Source: Micromonospora fulviviridis (lineage in GTDB: Bacteria; Actinomycetota; Actinomycetes; Mycobacteriales; Micromonosporaceae). Taken from it: 64,000 bases of DNA. Shown one piece after another: positions 9,630-22,242 of this stretch. The stretch lies in contig NZ_BMRA01000001.1 of the NCBI RefSeq assembly GCF_014648395.1, positions 186,001 through 250,000 on the forward strand, given 5' to 3'. A program made the position numbers and the translations under genes. A model generated the notes under the pieces. It was not told the origin of the DNA. It made no database searches and was given only the letters and a program-made list of their open reading frames with translations. How positions within the stretch are numbered: the stretch's first letter is position 1; the number at the start of each line of letters is the position of its first letter.

Positions 9630-10620
9630 GCTCGGGGGCGTCCGGGCGGGCGGCGCGTTCGGCGGCGCGGACCGCGTCGGCGTACGCCAGGGTGGCGCGG
9701 CGGAGGGCGGCCTCGGGGTCGATGCCGGCCTGCCTCGCGGCGGCGACCGTGGCCAGCAGGCCGGCGCCGAGCCGCGCCTCCGGGTCGACCTGCGATTCCG
9801 CCAGCGGTGGGGGGACCGCCAGGCCGATGCGGCCGGCACGGTCCAGGATCTTCGCGGCCAGGGCGAGCGCGGGCTGGCTCAACGCGATGCCGTCCAGCAC
9901 CGACTCGCGGGTCTTCTCGGCCCGCTTGATCCGCTCCCAGTTCGCCTCGATCTCCTCGATCGAGCCGGCCTGCTCGCCGGAGAAGACGTGCGGGTTGCGG
10001 CGGACCATCTTGTCGACCAGGCCGCCGGCCACGTCGTCGACCGTCCAGCGCTTCCCCTCCGGCAGGTCCTCGGCCAGCCGGGCGTGCAGCAGCACCTGGA
10101 GCAGCACGTCGCCCAGCTCCTCGCGGAGCGCGTCGGTGTCGTCGGCGCTGATGGCGTCGTACGCCTCGTAGCACTCCTCGAGCAGGAAGCCGGCCAGGCT
10201 GCGGTGGGTCTGCGCCCGCTTCCACGGGTCACCGCCCGGCGAGGCCAGCCGGTCCATCACCTCGACCGCGTCGAGCAGCCGGGCCCCCGGCGGGTCCCAC
10301 GAGCCGTACATCAGCTCCAGCTCGGCGAGGCCGGGTTGGCGGGCCAGCCGCAGCCCCAGCTCGCGGGCGAGCGCCTCGTCGCCGGCCGGGCCGGCCAGCC
10401 AGACCGCGCTGCCGTGCGCGGCCGCCGCGTCGAGCAACGCCTGCGTGGCGCCCTCGGTCACCACGCTGACCTCGGCGCCCGTCGACCGGACCGCCGTGGC
10501 CAGCTCGCTCTCCGCGCCCGCCAGCACCGGCGCGGAACGTACGACGTCCCAGGCGGCCGCGGTCAGCAGGCCGGCCGGCAGCCGGGGCGAGGTGACCAGC
10601 AGGACGATGCGCGCGGTCAT
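9625..10620 (-). CDS. mazG: Nucleoside triphosphate pyrophosphohydrolase MazG
   Basis: 331-residue all-alpha NTP pyrophosphohydrolase that hydrolyses (d)NTPs, including damaged ones, to NMP and pyrophosphate. The MazG domain has the EExxE-type metal motif in FLLEECYEAYDAI and REELGDVLLQVLLHARLAED. The extended N-terminal part (MTARIVLLVTSPRLPAG) matches the longer actinobacterial MazG. It starts 2 bases after the SurA-like lipoprotein stop, forming the conserved mfd-lipoprotein-mazG order. Its stop codon lies within a family A repeat, and the final Arg-stop (CGT TGA) is repeat sequence. Confidence 0.95.
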   Translation of the reverse strand: MTARIVLLVTSPRLPAGLLTAAAWDVVRSAPVLAGAESELATAVRSTGAEVSVVTEGATQALLDAAAAHGSAVWLAGPAGDEALARELGLRLARQPGLAELELMYGSWDPPGARLLDAVEVMDRLASPGGDPWKRAQTHRSLAGFLLEECYEAYDAISADDTDALREELGDVLLQVLLHARLAEDLPEGKRWTVDDVAGGLVDKMVRRNPHVFSGEQAGSIEEIEANWERIKRAEKTRESVLDGIALSQPALALAAKILDRAGRIGLAVPPPLAESQVDPEARLGAGLLATVAAARQAGIDPEAALRRATLAYADAVRAAERAARPDAPER

Positions 10621-10622
10621 GC

Positions 10623-11375
10623 TCAGGGCGCCACCGACGCGCTCGGCTCGGCCGTCCCCGGCTCGGTCGACTCGGGCTCCGGCGTGGAGATCTCGGTGAC
10701 CGCCGAGCCGGACTCGCCCAGCGGCACGGAGACCGCCGCCACGTCGCCCTTGAAGCTGAGCAGCGGGAAGAGCAGCGGGCGGTAGCGCGGGTTCACCGAG
10801 ACGTCGTAGCCGCCGATCGCGTCGGCGAGCACCTTGCGGGTGGCCAGCGCGGACCGGAGCTGCGCACCGTCGAGCTGGCCGGCGGCGTCCGCGTCGCTGA
10901 CGTCCGGCGGGATGGCGCCGGCGGAGCGACCCGCCGCGATCACGGCCGCCATCTCCTCCTGCGCGGGAGCAGCCTGCTCACCGGCGGGCACGCCGGACAG
11001 GCAGGTGTAGAACTCGGCCACCCGCTGCGGGTAGGCGGCGTCGGCCGGCAGGCCCGTCTGCTGGGCGACCTGCGCCGGGCTGACCTGCCCCTGCGGCTGG
11101 TAGCCCTTGTCGGCGGAGAGGCCCCGGCACACGTCCAGCAGCACCAGGGTGGCCACCACCTGGTCCCGGCCCGGCAGCAGCGCGGGGGCCTGCTGCGCGG
11201 TGGCGGGCGAGGCGGAGAGGCCGTCCCGCATCTCGTCGAGGATCGAGGTGACCTGGTCCTCGGTGACCCGGTGGTCACCGATGTAGGCGGCGACCCCGGG
11301 CTCGGTACGGCAACCGGTGAGGGCGACGAGGCCGACCGCCACGCTGGCGACGGCGACAAGACGGCGAGCACGCAT
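10623..11375 (-). CDS. SurA N-terminal-like lipoprotein
   Basis: 250-residue secreted lipoprotein. The signal peptide ends in VGLVALTGC (Cys22), and the mature protein begins RTEPGVAAYIGDHRVTEDQV, which resembles the N-terminal chaperone domain of SurA/PrsA-type proteins. No parvulin isomerase domain follows; the C-terminus is Pro/Glu/Ser-rich. In M. tuberculosis a lipoprotein (LpqU) sits in the same place between mazG and eno. It is followed after 2 bases by mazG. Starting at ATG 11375 gives a standard signal peptide; a GTG three codons upstream is possible. A folding role outside the membrane is inferred. Confidence 0.85.
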   Translation of the reverse strand: MRARRLVAVASVAVGLVALTGCRTEPGVAAYIGDHRVTEDQVTSILDEMRDGLSASPATAQQAPALLPGRDQVVATLVLLDVCRGLSADKGYQPQGQVSPAQVAQQTGLPADAAYPQRVAEFYTCLSGVPAGEQAAPAQEEMAAVIAAGRSAGAIPPDVSDADAAGQLDGAQLRSALATRKVLADAIGGYDVSVNPRYRPLLFPLLSFKGDVAAVSVPLGESGSAVTEISTPEPESTEPGTAEPSASVAP

Positions 11376-11422
11376 GACGGCCACTCTCTCACGGCCGGCG
11401 CCCGGCTGTGACGCCGCCCACC

Positions 11423-15067
<3,645 letters not shown>

Positions 15068-15234
15068 CTGTGATCACTTCCAGGAGGTCGGCGCACGGCG
15101 ACGACCCCGCGTCCGGTGCGGACGGGGGGTGGCACCGTTCGAGACTATCCCGCGGCCCGGACATTCCGGGCCGCAGCCGGGCGCTCTGAAATCGATCTTG
15201 ACGGGGTCCGGGACGGCATGATGCGGTGAGGCGC

Positions 15235-16143
15235 ATGACGGGTGAGTACCGGGCGGTCTTCGACGCCGAGGTGATCTTCGCGAACGGCGGCGGGCTGCGC
15301 ACCGACGGATTCCGGCTGGACGTCCCCGGCCCGGAGATCACCGACGACCAACTTGCCGCGCTCCTCGTCCGGCACCTCGGGCTGCTGATGGTCGGCGAGG
15401 TGCGGATCACCAACCGGACCGTCGTGGAGGAGCCGCACAAGGGCGGTCGCGGTGTGGCCGCCCCGGCGGCCGGCGGGCGGCGGCTCGTCGAACTGAGCCA
15501 CGTGATCACCGACGGCATGGTCACCCTGCCCGGCTGGCAGCCGCCCCGGGTCACCGACTGGCTGACCCGCGAGGCGTCCCGGGAGCGGTACGCGCCGGGC
15601 GTCGAGTTCCACGTGGCGCGGATCGACATGATCGCCAACACCGGCACCTACGTGGACGCGCCGGCGCACCGCTGGGCGGACGGCCCGGACCTGACCGGCG
15701 TCCCGCTGGACCGCCTCGCCGACCTGCCCGGGCTCGTGGTCCGGGTGCCGGCCGGCACCCGGGCGGTGGACCGCCTCATGCTGGCCCCGTACGACGTGGC
15801 CGGCCGGGCGGTGCTGCTGCACACGGGCTGGGACGCCCACTTCGGCACCGACCGGTACGCCGGCCCCGACGCGCCCTACCTGACCGCCGACGGCGCGGAC
15901 TGGCTGGTCGAGGCGGGGGCGGCGCTGGTCGGGATCGACTCGATCAACATCGACGACATGACCCCGGCGGCGGCCGGCGAGCGCCCGGCCCACAGCGCCC
16001 TGCTCGCCGCCGGGGTGCCGATCGTCGAGCACCTGACCAACCTGGCCGCCCTGCCCCCGGAGGGGTTCCGGTTCACGGCCGCCCCGCCGCGGGTGGCCGG
16101 CATGGGCACCTTCCCGGTCCGGGCCTTCGCCGCCGTCGACTGA
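15235..16143 (+). CDS. Cyclase-family hydrolase with N-terminal extension
   Basis: 302-residue protein. About residues 85-300 belong to the cyclase/kynurenine formamidase-like family (RLVELSHVITDGMVTLPGW). The usual metal motif HxGTHxDxPxH reads NTGTYVDAPAH, so two of its three His are replaced; Asp and the final His remain. The first 75 residues (VFDAEVIFANGGGLRTDGF) form a separate conserved-looking segment not recognised here. The ATG at 15235 follows a GGTGAGG; a GTG at 15226 is an alternative. Hydrolytic function is family-based and the altered motif makes the substrate and even catalysis uncertain. Confidence 0.78.
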   Translation: MTGEYRAVFDAEVIFANGGGLRTDGFRLDVPGPEITDDQLAALLVRHLGLLMVGEVRITNRTVVEEPHKGGRGVAAPAAGGRRLVELSHVITDGMVTLPGWQPPRVTDWLTREASRERYAPGVEFHVARIDMIANTGTYVDAPAHRWADGPDLTGVPLDRLADLPGLVVRVPAGTRAVDRLMLAPYDVAGRAVLLHTGWDAHFGTDRYAGPDAPYLTADGADWLVEAGAALVGIDSINIDDMTPAAAGERPAHSALLAAGVPIVEHLTNLAALPPEGFRFTAAPPRVAGMGTFPVRAFAAVD

Positions 16144-16202
16144 CGCCGCCCGGACCGCCCCGGTCCCTGGTCGACCGTGCGGGCAAGGCCAGGAGTTGGT
16201 CA

Positions 16203-17243
16203 TCAGTAGCGGACCGAGATCCGCCGCTCGACCGCGTCGACCCGGATCTCCCCGCCGTACGGGATGATCAGCTGCGGGTCGGTGTGGCCGAGGTCGACGT
16301 CGAAGACCACCACGGGGTCGTCGGCGTACGGCGCGAGGGCCCGGAGGATGGCCTCCCGCTGCGCCTCGCCCCAGGCCAGCCGCTCGTCCAGGGTGTGCGG
16401 CTTCTCGAAGTCCCACGCCTTGGGCCGGCCGACCACGATGGCCGGGAAGCCGGCGAGCAGCCCGCGCTCGCCCAGGTTCCGCACGATCCGGAAGACCTCC
16501 TGCGAGCCGGGCAGCTCGTTGGAGGTCTCGAAGACGAGCACGGACCCGGCCAGCTCGGCCGCCGAGGGCACCCGGTCGGTGGCCATCAGCCAGTGGATGA
16601 TCTCCAGGCAGCCGCCCCAGGTGCGGCCCTGGACCACCCGGACCGGCCCGTGCCAGCGCCAGCCCGCGCCGGGGAACATCACCGGCTCGTCGCCGAGGGT
16701 CTCCGGGTCCCGCCAGTCGCGCGGCTCGTCGCCCCACTCCGGCGCCGGGGTCAGGTCGTACCAGCCGGAGGTGAACAGTGCGGCCCGCAGCGATTCGAAG
16801 GTGAGCGGGTGCGGTGCGCCGGACCGGCCGAGGTGCACGAGCACCGACCCGCCGTGATAGGCCACGATCCCCAGCCGGTAGAGGTGGTTGAGGACGTTGG
16901 TGTTGTCCGAGTAGCCGTAGTAGGGCTTCGGGTTGGCCCGCAGCACCGCGTCGTCCAGGAACGGGGTGACCGTGATGACGTCGTCCCCGCCGACCGTGGC
17001 GAGCACCGCGGTGACGCTCGGGTCGGCGAAGGCGGCGGTCAGGTCGCGCGCCCGGTCCCGCGGGTCGGCTCCGGCCTGCCGGGTGGTCGGATACTCCACC
17101 GGCTCCAGCCCGAACTCCTCGCGGAGCCGGCGCAGGCCAAGCTCGTACACGTGCGGGAAGAGGGCCGGCAGGCCGGCGGAGGGCGAGACGACCGCGACCC
17201 GGTCGCCCGGCCTCGGCTTCTGGGGGTAGCTGGGCAGCGCCAT
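16203..17243 (-). CDS. LD-carboxypeptidase, peptidase family S66
   Basis: 346-residue S66 peptidase related to muramoyltetrapeptide LD-carboxypeptidase (LdcA) and the microcin C immunity protein MccF. Landmarks are the N-terminal GDRVAVVSPSAGLPA, the nucleophile segment YYGYSDNTNVLNHLY and the C-terminal catalytic His in VDLGHTDPQLIIPYGG. The Trp-rich insertion around GWRWHGPVRVVQGRTWGG is more MccF-like, so it could clear peptidyl nucleotides rather than recycle cell wall. A TAGCTT hexamer 6 bases before the ATG suggests leaderless expression. Confidence 0.88.
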   Translation of the reverse strand: MALPSYPQKPRPGDRVAVVSPSAGLPALFPHVYELGLRRLREEFGLEPVEYPTTRQAGADPRDRARDLTAAFADPSVTAVLATVGGDDVITVTPFLDDAVLRANPKPYYGYSDNTNVLNHLYRLGIVAYHGGSVLVHLGRSGAPHPLTFESLRAALFTSGWYDLTPAPEWGDEPRDWRDPETLGDEPVMFPGAGWRWHGPVRVVQGRTWGGCLEIIHWLMATDRVPSAAELAGSVLVFETSNELPGSQEVFRIVRNLGERGLLAGFPAIVVGRPKAWDFEKPHTLDERLAWGEAQREAILRALAPYADDPVVVFDVDLGHTDPQLIIPYGGEIRVDAVERRISVRY

Positions 17244-17249
17244 GATCCG

Positions 17250-17255
17250 AAGCTA
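17250..17255 (-). promoter_or_regulatory. -10 hexamer of the S66 peptidase gene, leaderless
   Basis: TAGCTT on the minus strand lies 6 bases upstream of the ATG at 17243 with no ribosome binding site. Confidence 0.45.
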
Positions 17256-17315
17256 TCGGGCCGGGCCAGCGAATTCCGCCGGCAGAAACCACCCGGGTCG
17301 GGCATATGCGGGCAA

Positions 17316-17321
17316 TAGGCT
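17316..17321 (+). promoter_or_regulatory. -10 hexamer, leaderless transcript of membrane protein gene
   Basis: TAGGCT lies 6 bases before the GTG at 17328 and matches TANNNT; no Shine-Dalgarno sequence is present, which supports this GTG as the start. Confidence 0.5.
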
Positions 17322-17327
17322 GAGCGC

Positions 17328-18380
17328 GTGGACGAGGCGCAGCGGAACCTCCCGGTACGCGACTGGCTACCCCGCACGGCGGCGCTGCTGCTCGGCACGC
17401 TCGCCCTGGCCACCGCGTTCATCGCCGCCTACGTCGGCGCGCTGCACCAGCCCAACCCGCGCGACGTGCCGGTCGGGGTGGTCCTCGGCGACCAGCGCGC
17501 CCAGGCCGTCATGGCCGCCGTGCGCCAGCGCACCGACAAGATCGACCCCATCGAGTACGACGACCCGGGCGCCGCCGACGACGGCCTCACCACCCGCGAG
17601 GTGTACGGGGTGCTCACCTCCGGCCCGGACAACGGGTTGCGCCTGACCACCGCGAGCGCCTCGGCGCCGGCCGCCGCCGAGGTGGTGACCCAGGTGCTCG
17701 GGCAGGCCGCCCAGCAGGCCAACCTGCCCATCCAGGTCACCGACGAGGTGCCGGTCGAGTCGTCCGACCCGCGCGGGCTGGTCCCCTTCTACCTGGCGGT
17801 CGGCTACGTGCTGGGCGGCTACCTGGCCTCCACGGCACTGGGCCTGCGGACCGGCACCGCCCCCGTCAGCCTGCCCCGGGCCGGGCTGCGGGTCGCCGCC
17901 CTGGCGGTCTACTCGGTCGTGCTCGGGATCGTCGGCGCCACCGTCGTCGGCCCGCTGCTCGACGTCTGGCACCACGACATCCCGGCGGTCGCGGCGGTCG
18001 GCGCGCTGGCGGTCTTCGCCGCCGCCATGGTGGCCAGCGCCGTGCAGGCGTGGCTCGGGCTCCTCGGCACCGGCATCGTGATCCTGCTGCTGGTGGTGCT
18101 CGGCAACCCCGGCTCGGGCGGCATCTACGCCCCGGAGTTCCTGCCGGCCTGGATGCGCGGGATGCACCGGTGGAACGTGCCCGGCCTGGCCACCGACCTG
18201 ATCAAGTCGGCGGTCTACTTCGACCGCCGCTCGACGGGCTGGGCGCTGTCCGGGCTCACCCTCTGGGCCGTGCTCGGGATCCTCGGTCTGGTCACCGCGA
18301 CGGTCTTCCGGGCGCACCGCCGAGCCGCCCGGGCCCGCGCCCGCCCCGACACCCCCGGCACGCCGGCCGCCCATGGCTGA
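17328..18380 (+). CDS. Multi-pass membrane protein, ABC-2/YhgE-Pip-like topology
   Basis: 350-residue integral membrane protein. One N-terminal helix (AALLLGTLALATAFIAAYVGAL) is followed by about 120 extracytoplasmic residues beginning HQPNPRDVPVGVVLGD, then five C-terminal helices. This layout resembles YhgE/Pip and ABC-2-type permeases, and the loop phrase DVPVGVV is typical of them. No ATP-binding partner gene is adjacent, so an export role is only suggested by topology. The GTG start is supported by a leaderless -10 element. It lies upstream of ppc with a gap of about 120 bases. Confidence 0.8.
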   Translation: MDEAQRNLPVRDWLPRTAALLLGTLALATAFIAAYVGALHQPNPRDVPVGVVLGDQRAQAVMAAVRQRTDKIDPIEYDDPGAADDGLTTREVYGVLTSGPDNGLRLTTASASAPAAAEVVTQVLGQAAQQANLPIQVTDEVPVESSDPRGLVPFYLAVGYVLGGYLASTALGLRTGTAPVSLPRAGLRVAALAVYSVVLGIVGATVVGPLLDVWHHDIPAVAAVGALAVFAAAMVASAVQAWLGLLGTGIVILLLVVLGNPGSGGIYAPEFLPAWMRGMHRWNVPGLATDLIKSAVYFDRRSTGWALSGLTLWAVLGILGLVTATVFRAHRRAARARARPDTPGTPAAHG

Positions 18381-18464
18381 GCCCGCCGGCCCATCCCAGA
18401 GTGCAGATCATCACGCGGTCCCCCTCCTGCCGCCGGGGCCCGCGCGGATACCATCCAGGGAGTC

Positions 18465-18478
18465 GGACAGCGCTGTCC
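18465..18478. promoter_or_regulatory. 14-base palindrome in ppc upstream region
   Basis: GGACAGCGCTGTCC is a perfect palindrome 25 bases upstream of the ppc start. It could be an operator or a small leader hairpin; nothing in the sequence identifies a binding protein. Confidence 0.35.
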
Positions 18479-18503
18479 TTCGTACTCGCGTAAGGAGCGC
18501 ACC

Positions 18504-21290
18504 GTGACCGACCAGCACGACCACGACGGGCCCGACGCCGCTCTCCGGGCCGACATCCGCCGCCTCGGCACGCTGCTCGGGCAGACCCTCGCCCGCCAGG
18601 AGGGCCGGCCGCTTCTCGACCTCGTCGAGGAGATCCGCGCCCAGGTCCGCTCCGACCCGCCGGCCGCCGCCCAGCGCCTCGGCGGGCTCGACGTCACCAC
18701 CGGCACCAAGCTGGCCCGGGCCTTCTCCACCTACTTCCACCTGGCCAACATCACCGAGCAGGTGCACCGCGCCCGCGACCTGCGCCGGCGGCGGGCCATC
18801 CACGGTGGCTGGCTCGACCAGGCCGCCAAGATGATCGCCGAGCGCGGGGTGCCGGCCGAGGAGATCGCGGCCGCGGCCCGCCGGCTCGCGGTACGCCCCG
18901 TCTTCACCGCCCACCCCACCGAGGCGGCCCGCCGGTCCATCCTGTCCAAGCTGCGCGCGGTCGCCGACGAGCTGGACGCCGAGACCACCAACGCCATCCT
19001 CTACGGCGCCAGCGACGAGGGGCCGGCCAACCGGCGCCTGGCCGAGCTGCTCGACCTGATGTGGCAGACCGACGAGCTGCGGCTGGACCGGCCGGACCCG
19101 ACCGACGAGGCCCGCAACGCCATCTACTACCTGCGCGACCTGCACGCCGAGGCCGCCCCGCAGGTCCTCGACGACCTCGCCGACACGCTGCGCACCCTCG
19201 GCGTGGAGACCTCGCCGACCGCCCGCCCGCTGACGTTCGGCACCTGGATCGGCGGCGACCGGGACGGCAACCCGTTCGTCACCCCGGCGGTCACCCGCGA
19301 GGTGCTGCGCATCCAGCACGAGCACGGCATCGAGGCCACCGAGAAGGCGATGGACGAGCTGATCAACGAGGTCAGCGTCTCCCGCCGGCTGCGCGCGGTC
19401 TCCCTCGACCTCTCCGCCAGCCTCGCCACCGACCTGGACGCGCTGCCCGAGGTGGCGCCCCGGTTCCGGCGGGTCAACGCCGAGGAGCCCTACCGGCTCA
19501 AGGCGCGCTGCGTGAAGGCCAAGCTGGCCAACACCCGGGAGCGGCTGCGCGCCGGCACCCCGCACGTGCCGGGGCGGGACTACCGCGGCTCCGCCGAGCT
19601 GATCGCCGACCTGGAGCTGCTGCGCGCCTCGCTGGCCCGCAACTCCGGGCAGCTCACCGCCGTGGGCCGGCTCGCCTCGACCATCCGTACGGTCTCCGCG
19701 TTCGGGCTGCACCTGGCGACCATGGACATCCGGGAGCACGCCGAGAAGCACCACGAGGTGCTCGCCCAGCTCTACGCGGCGGTCGGCGAGGTGTCCGACT
19801 ACCCGTCGTTGACCCGGCTGGAGCGCACCAAGCTGCTCGCCGACGAGCTGGCCGGCCGCCGGCCGCTCTCCACCCAGGACAGCCCGCTCACCGAGTCGGC
19901 GCAGAAGACGTTCGACGTGTTCGGGGCGATCCGCGAGGCGCAGGACCGGTTCGGCGCCGAGGTGATCGAGTCGTACATCATCTCCATGACCCTCGGCGTG
20001 GACGACGTGCTCGCCGCCGTGGTGCTGGCCCGCGAGGCCGGCCTGGTCGACGTGCACAGCGGCCGGGCGCGGATCGGCATCGTGCCGCTGCTGGAGACCC
20101 CGGCCGAGCTGAACGCCGGCGGTGAGCTGCTGGACGAACTGCTGTCGCTGCCGGCCTACCGGGCCCTGGTCGCGGCCCGGGGCGACGTGCAGGAGGTGAT
20201 GCTGGGCTACTCCGACTCCAACAAGGAGGCGGGCATCACCACCAGCCAGTGGTCCATCCACCGGGCCCAGCGGGCGCTGCGCGACGTGGCCGCCCGGCAC
20301 GGCGTACACCTGCGGCTCTTCCACGGCCGGGGCGGCACGGTCGGCCGGGGCGGCGGCCCCACCCACGACGCCATCCTGGCCCAGCCGTACGGCACGCTCG
20401 ACGGCGCGATCAAGGTGACCGAGCAGGGCGAGGTCATCTCCGACAAGTACACGCTGCCCGCGCTGGCCCGGGAGAACCTGGAGCTGACCGTGGCCGCGGT
20501 GCTCCAGGCGACGCTGCTGCACACCGCGCCCCGGCAGCCGGCCGAGATGCTGGAGCGCTGGGACGCGACCATGGACGTGGTCTCCGAGTCGGCCTTCCGG
20601 CGCTACCGGTCCCTCGTCGAGGACCCGGACCTGCCGGCCTACTTCTGGGCCTCCACCCCGACCGAGCTGCTCGGCGCGCTGAACATCGGCTCCCGGCCGG
20701 CGAAGCGGCCGAACACCGGCGCCGGGCTGGCCGGCCTGCGGGCCATCCCGTGGGTGTTCGGCTGGACGCAGACCCGGCAGATCGTGCCCGGCTGGTTCGG
20801 CGTGGGCTCCGGGCTGGCCGCCGCGCGGGCGGCCGGGCTGGCGGACGTGCTCGCCGAGATGAACCGGAACTGGCACTTCTTCCGCACGTTCCTGTCGAAC
20901 GTCGAGATGATGCTGACCAAGACCGACCTGAGCATCGCCCGGCGCTACGTGGAGACCCTGGTCCCGAAGAAGCTGCACCCGATCTTCGAGAAGATCGAGC
21001 AGGAGTACGAGCTGACCAGGCAGGAGGTGCTGGCGGTCAGCGCCTCGCCGGCCCTGCTGGACAACTCGCCCGTGCTCCAGCGCACCCTGGCCGTGCGGGA
21101 CACCTACCTGGAGCCGCTGCACCACCTCCAGGTGGCCCTGCTGCGCCAGTACCGGGACTCGGGTGCCGCGGGCCGCGCGGTGGCCACCGCGCCGGGCGGC
21201 CGCCGCGCCCCGAACGACGGTACGGCGCTGGAGCGGGCGCTGTTGACCACGGTCAACGGCATCGCCGCCGGCATGCGCAACACCGGCTGA
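18504..21290 (+). CDS. ppc: Phosphoenolpyruvate carboxylase
   Basis: 928-residue enzyme carboxylating PEP with bicarbonate to oxaloacetate, an anaplerotic step. Length is typical. The catalytic His is His137 in [25 protein letters not shown] (about 566) and [14 protein letters not shown] (about 605) are the other signature segments, and the C-terminus ends in the conserved GMRNTG. The GTG start is preceded by TAAGGAGCGCACC. A terminator hairpin follows at 21305. It occurs together with a GTP-type PEP carboxykinase in this window, giving both directions of the PEP/oxaloacetate node. Confidence 0.98.
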   Translation: MTDQHDHDGPDAALRADIRRLGTLLGQTLARQEGRPLLDLVEEIRAQVRSDPPAAAQRLGGLDVTTGTKLARAFSTYFHLANITEQVHRARDLRRRRAIHGGWLDQAAKMIAERGVPAEEIAAAARRLAVRPVFTAHPTEAARRSILSKLRAVADELDAETTNAILYGASDEGPANRRLAELLDLMWQTDELRLDRPDPTDEARNAIYYLRDLHAEAAPQVLDDLADTLRTLGVETSPTARPLTFGTWIGGDRDGNPFVTPAVTREVLRIQHEHGIEATEKAMDELINEVSVSRRLRAVSLDLSASLATDLDALPEVAPRFRRVNAEEPYRLKARCVKAKLANTRERLRAGTPHVPGRDYRGSAELIADLELLRASLARNSGQLTAVGRLASTIRTVSAFGLHLATMDIREHAEKHHEVLAQLYAAVGEVSDYPSLTRLERTKLLADELAGRRPLSTQDSPLTESAQKTFDVFGAIREAQDRFGAEVIESYIISMTLGVDDVLAAVVLAREAGLVDVHSGRARIGIVPLLETPAELNAGGELLDELLSLPAYRALVAARGDVQEVMLGYSDSNKEAGITTSQWSIHRAQRALRDVAARHGVHLRLFHGRGGTVGRGGGPTHDAILAQPYGTLDGAIKVTEQGEVISDKYTLPALARENLELTVAAVLQATLLHTAPRQPAEMLERWDATMDVVSESAFRRYRSLVEDPDLPAYFWASTPTELLGALNIGSRPAKRPNTGAGLAGLRAIPWVFGWTQTRQIVPGWFGVGSGLAAARAAGLADVLAEMNRNWHFFRTFLSNVEMMLTKTDLSIARRYVETLVPKKLHPIFEKIEQEYELTRQEVLAVSASPALLDNSPVLQRTLAVRDTYLEPLHHLQVALLRQYRDSGAAGRAVATAPGGRRAPNDGTALERALLTTVNGIAAGMRNTG

Positions 21291-21304
21291 CCCCGGTCGA
21301 CGAG

Positions 21305-21333
21305 GAAGGCCCCGGTCGCCGACCGGGGCCTTC
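21305..21333. terminator. Bidirectional hairpin terminator between ppc and convergent gene
   Basis: A perfect 13-base-pair stem (GAAGGCCCCGGTC and its complement) with a 3-base loop lies between the convergent stop codons of ppc and the 21351 gene. There is no long T-tract, as is usual in actinobacteria. Confidence 0.8.
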
Positions 21334-21350
21334 GTCATCCGCGCGGCGGG

Positions 21351-22187
21351 CTACCAGTCGCCCCCGCCGAAGTCCCCCCCACCGAAGTCGCCGCCGAAAT
21401 CTCCGCCGCCGAAGTCGCCCTGGCCGGCGGCGTAGTCGCCCTGGCCGGCGAAGTCCTGCCCCTGGTCGCCGAAGTCCTGGCCCTGGTCCCCGACGTCGCC
21501 GCCCTGGTCGCCGACGTCGCCGCCCTGGTCCTGGCCGTCGTTGAAGCCCTCCTGGTAGCCGGCGTCGTAGCCGTAGCCGGGGTCGGCGAAGGCGGGCGAG
21601 AAGAGCGCGTCGGCGATCAGGATGCCGCCGAGCACGCCGGCCCCGGTGCCGAGCGCGGTCTTCCACCACGGCGTCGAGTACCAGCCGGCCGGCACGGGCC
21701 GCCCCTGCCAGTTTCCGCCCGGGTAGTAGTACGGAGTCTGGTTTCCCGGCTGGGGGCCGGCGCGGTAGGTCTGCCCCTGCACGTTGACCTCGCGCTCCTT
21801 GGTGAGCATCCCCGCACCGCGGGCGGCGGCCAGCGGCGGCAGCTCCGGGCCCGGGTCGATACCCATGGCGGTCCGCGCCGCCCGGATGTACGCCAGCCCC
21901 TCCAGCGCGGTCTCCCGGGCCAGCGCGAACTGGTGCGGGGTGCGTGCCTGCTCCAGCTGGGAACCGGCCGCGTTGTACCGCTCGCCCGCGTCAGCCAGCG
22001 CCTGGCGGACGGCCGGGGCGTCCCCGTGCAGGTTCATCAACTGCCCACCGAGCCGCTCGTACCAGCGCTGCGCCTCAGCGCGCGCGTCGGACAGCTCGGT
22101 GGCCCGCCGGGACCTGCTCCGCCACCGCCAGAACACGAGCGCACCTCCGAGCATCAGGATCAGGACCACCCACAGGGCAACCTCCAT
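21351..22187 (-). CDS. Membrane protein with Gly/Asp/Gln-repeat tail
   Basis: 278-residue protein starting with a transmembrane helix (MEVALWVVLILMLGGALVFW), then a basic stretch and a helical region. A second hydrophobic segment (ALGTGAGVLGGILIADALF) follows near residue 190. The last 75 residues are low-complexity: DQGGDVG is tandemly repeated, then DFGDQGQ, then a final run of GGGDF units ending in W. Such Gly-rich tails ending in Trp occur on TPM-domain and other membrane proteins. No catalytic motif is seen. TACGTT 7 bases before the ATG suggests a leaderless mRNA. It is divergent from rmuC with only 55 bases between starts. Confidence 0.8.
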   Translation of the reverse strand: MEVALWVVLILMLGGALVFWRWRSRSRRATELSDARAEAQRWYERLGGQLMNLHGDAPAVRQALADAGERYNAAGSQLEQARTPHQFALARETALEGLAYIRAARTAMGIDPGPELPPLAAARGAGMLTKEREVNVQGQTYRAGPQPGNQTPYYYPGGNWQGRPVPAGWYSTPWWKTALGTGAGVLGGILIADALFSPAFADPGYGYDAGYQEGFNDGQDQGGDVGDQGGDVGDQGQDFGDQGQDFAGQGDYAAGQGDFGGGDFGGDFGGGDFGGGDW

Positions 22188-22194
22188 GACCTCG

Positions 22195-22200
22195 AACGTA
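22195..22200 (-). promoter_or_regulatory. -10 hexamer for the 21351-22187 gene
   Basis: TACGTT on the minus strand lies 7 bases before the ATG at 22187, consistent with a leaderless start. Confidence 0.45.
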
Positions 22201-22242
22201 CCCAGCGGGCGCACGTCGTACCCGTTTGGCAAGCTCTTCGGC

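Noticed and set aside
18411..21338. A 975-codon open frame antisense to ppc
   Set aside because: Composition-driven shadow of ppc; no signal, motif or ribosome binding site.
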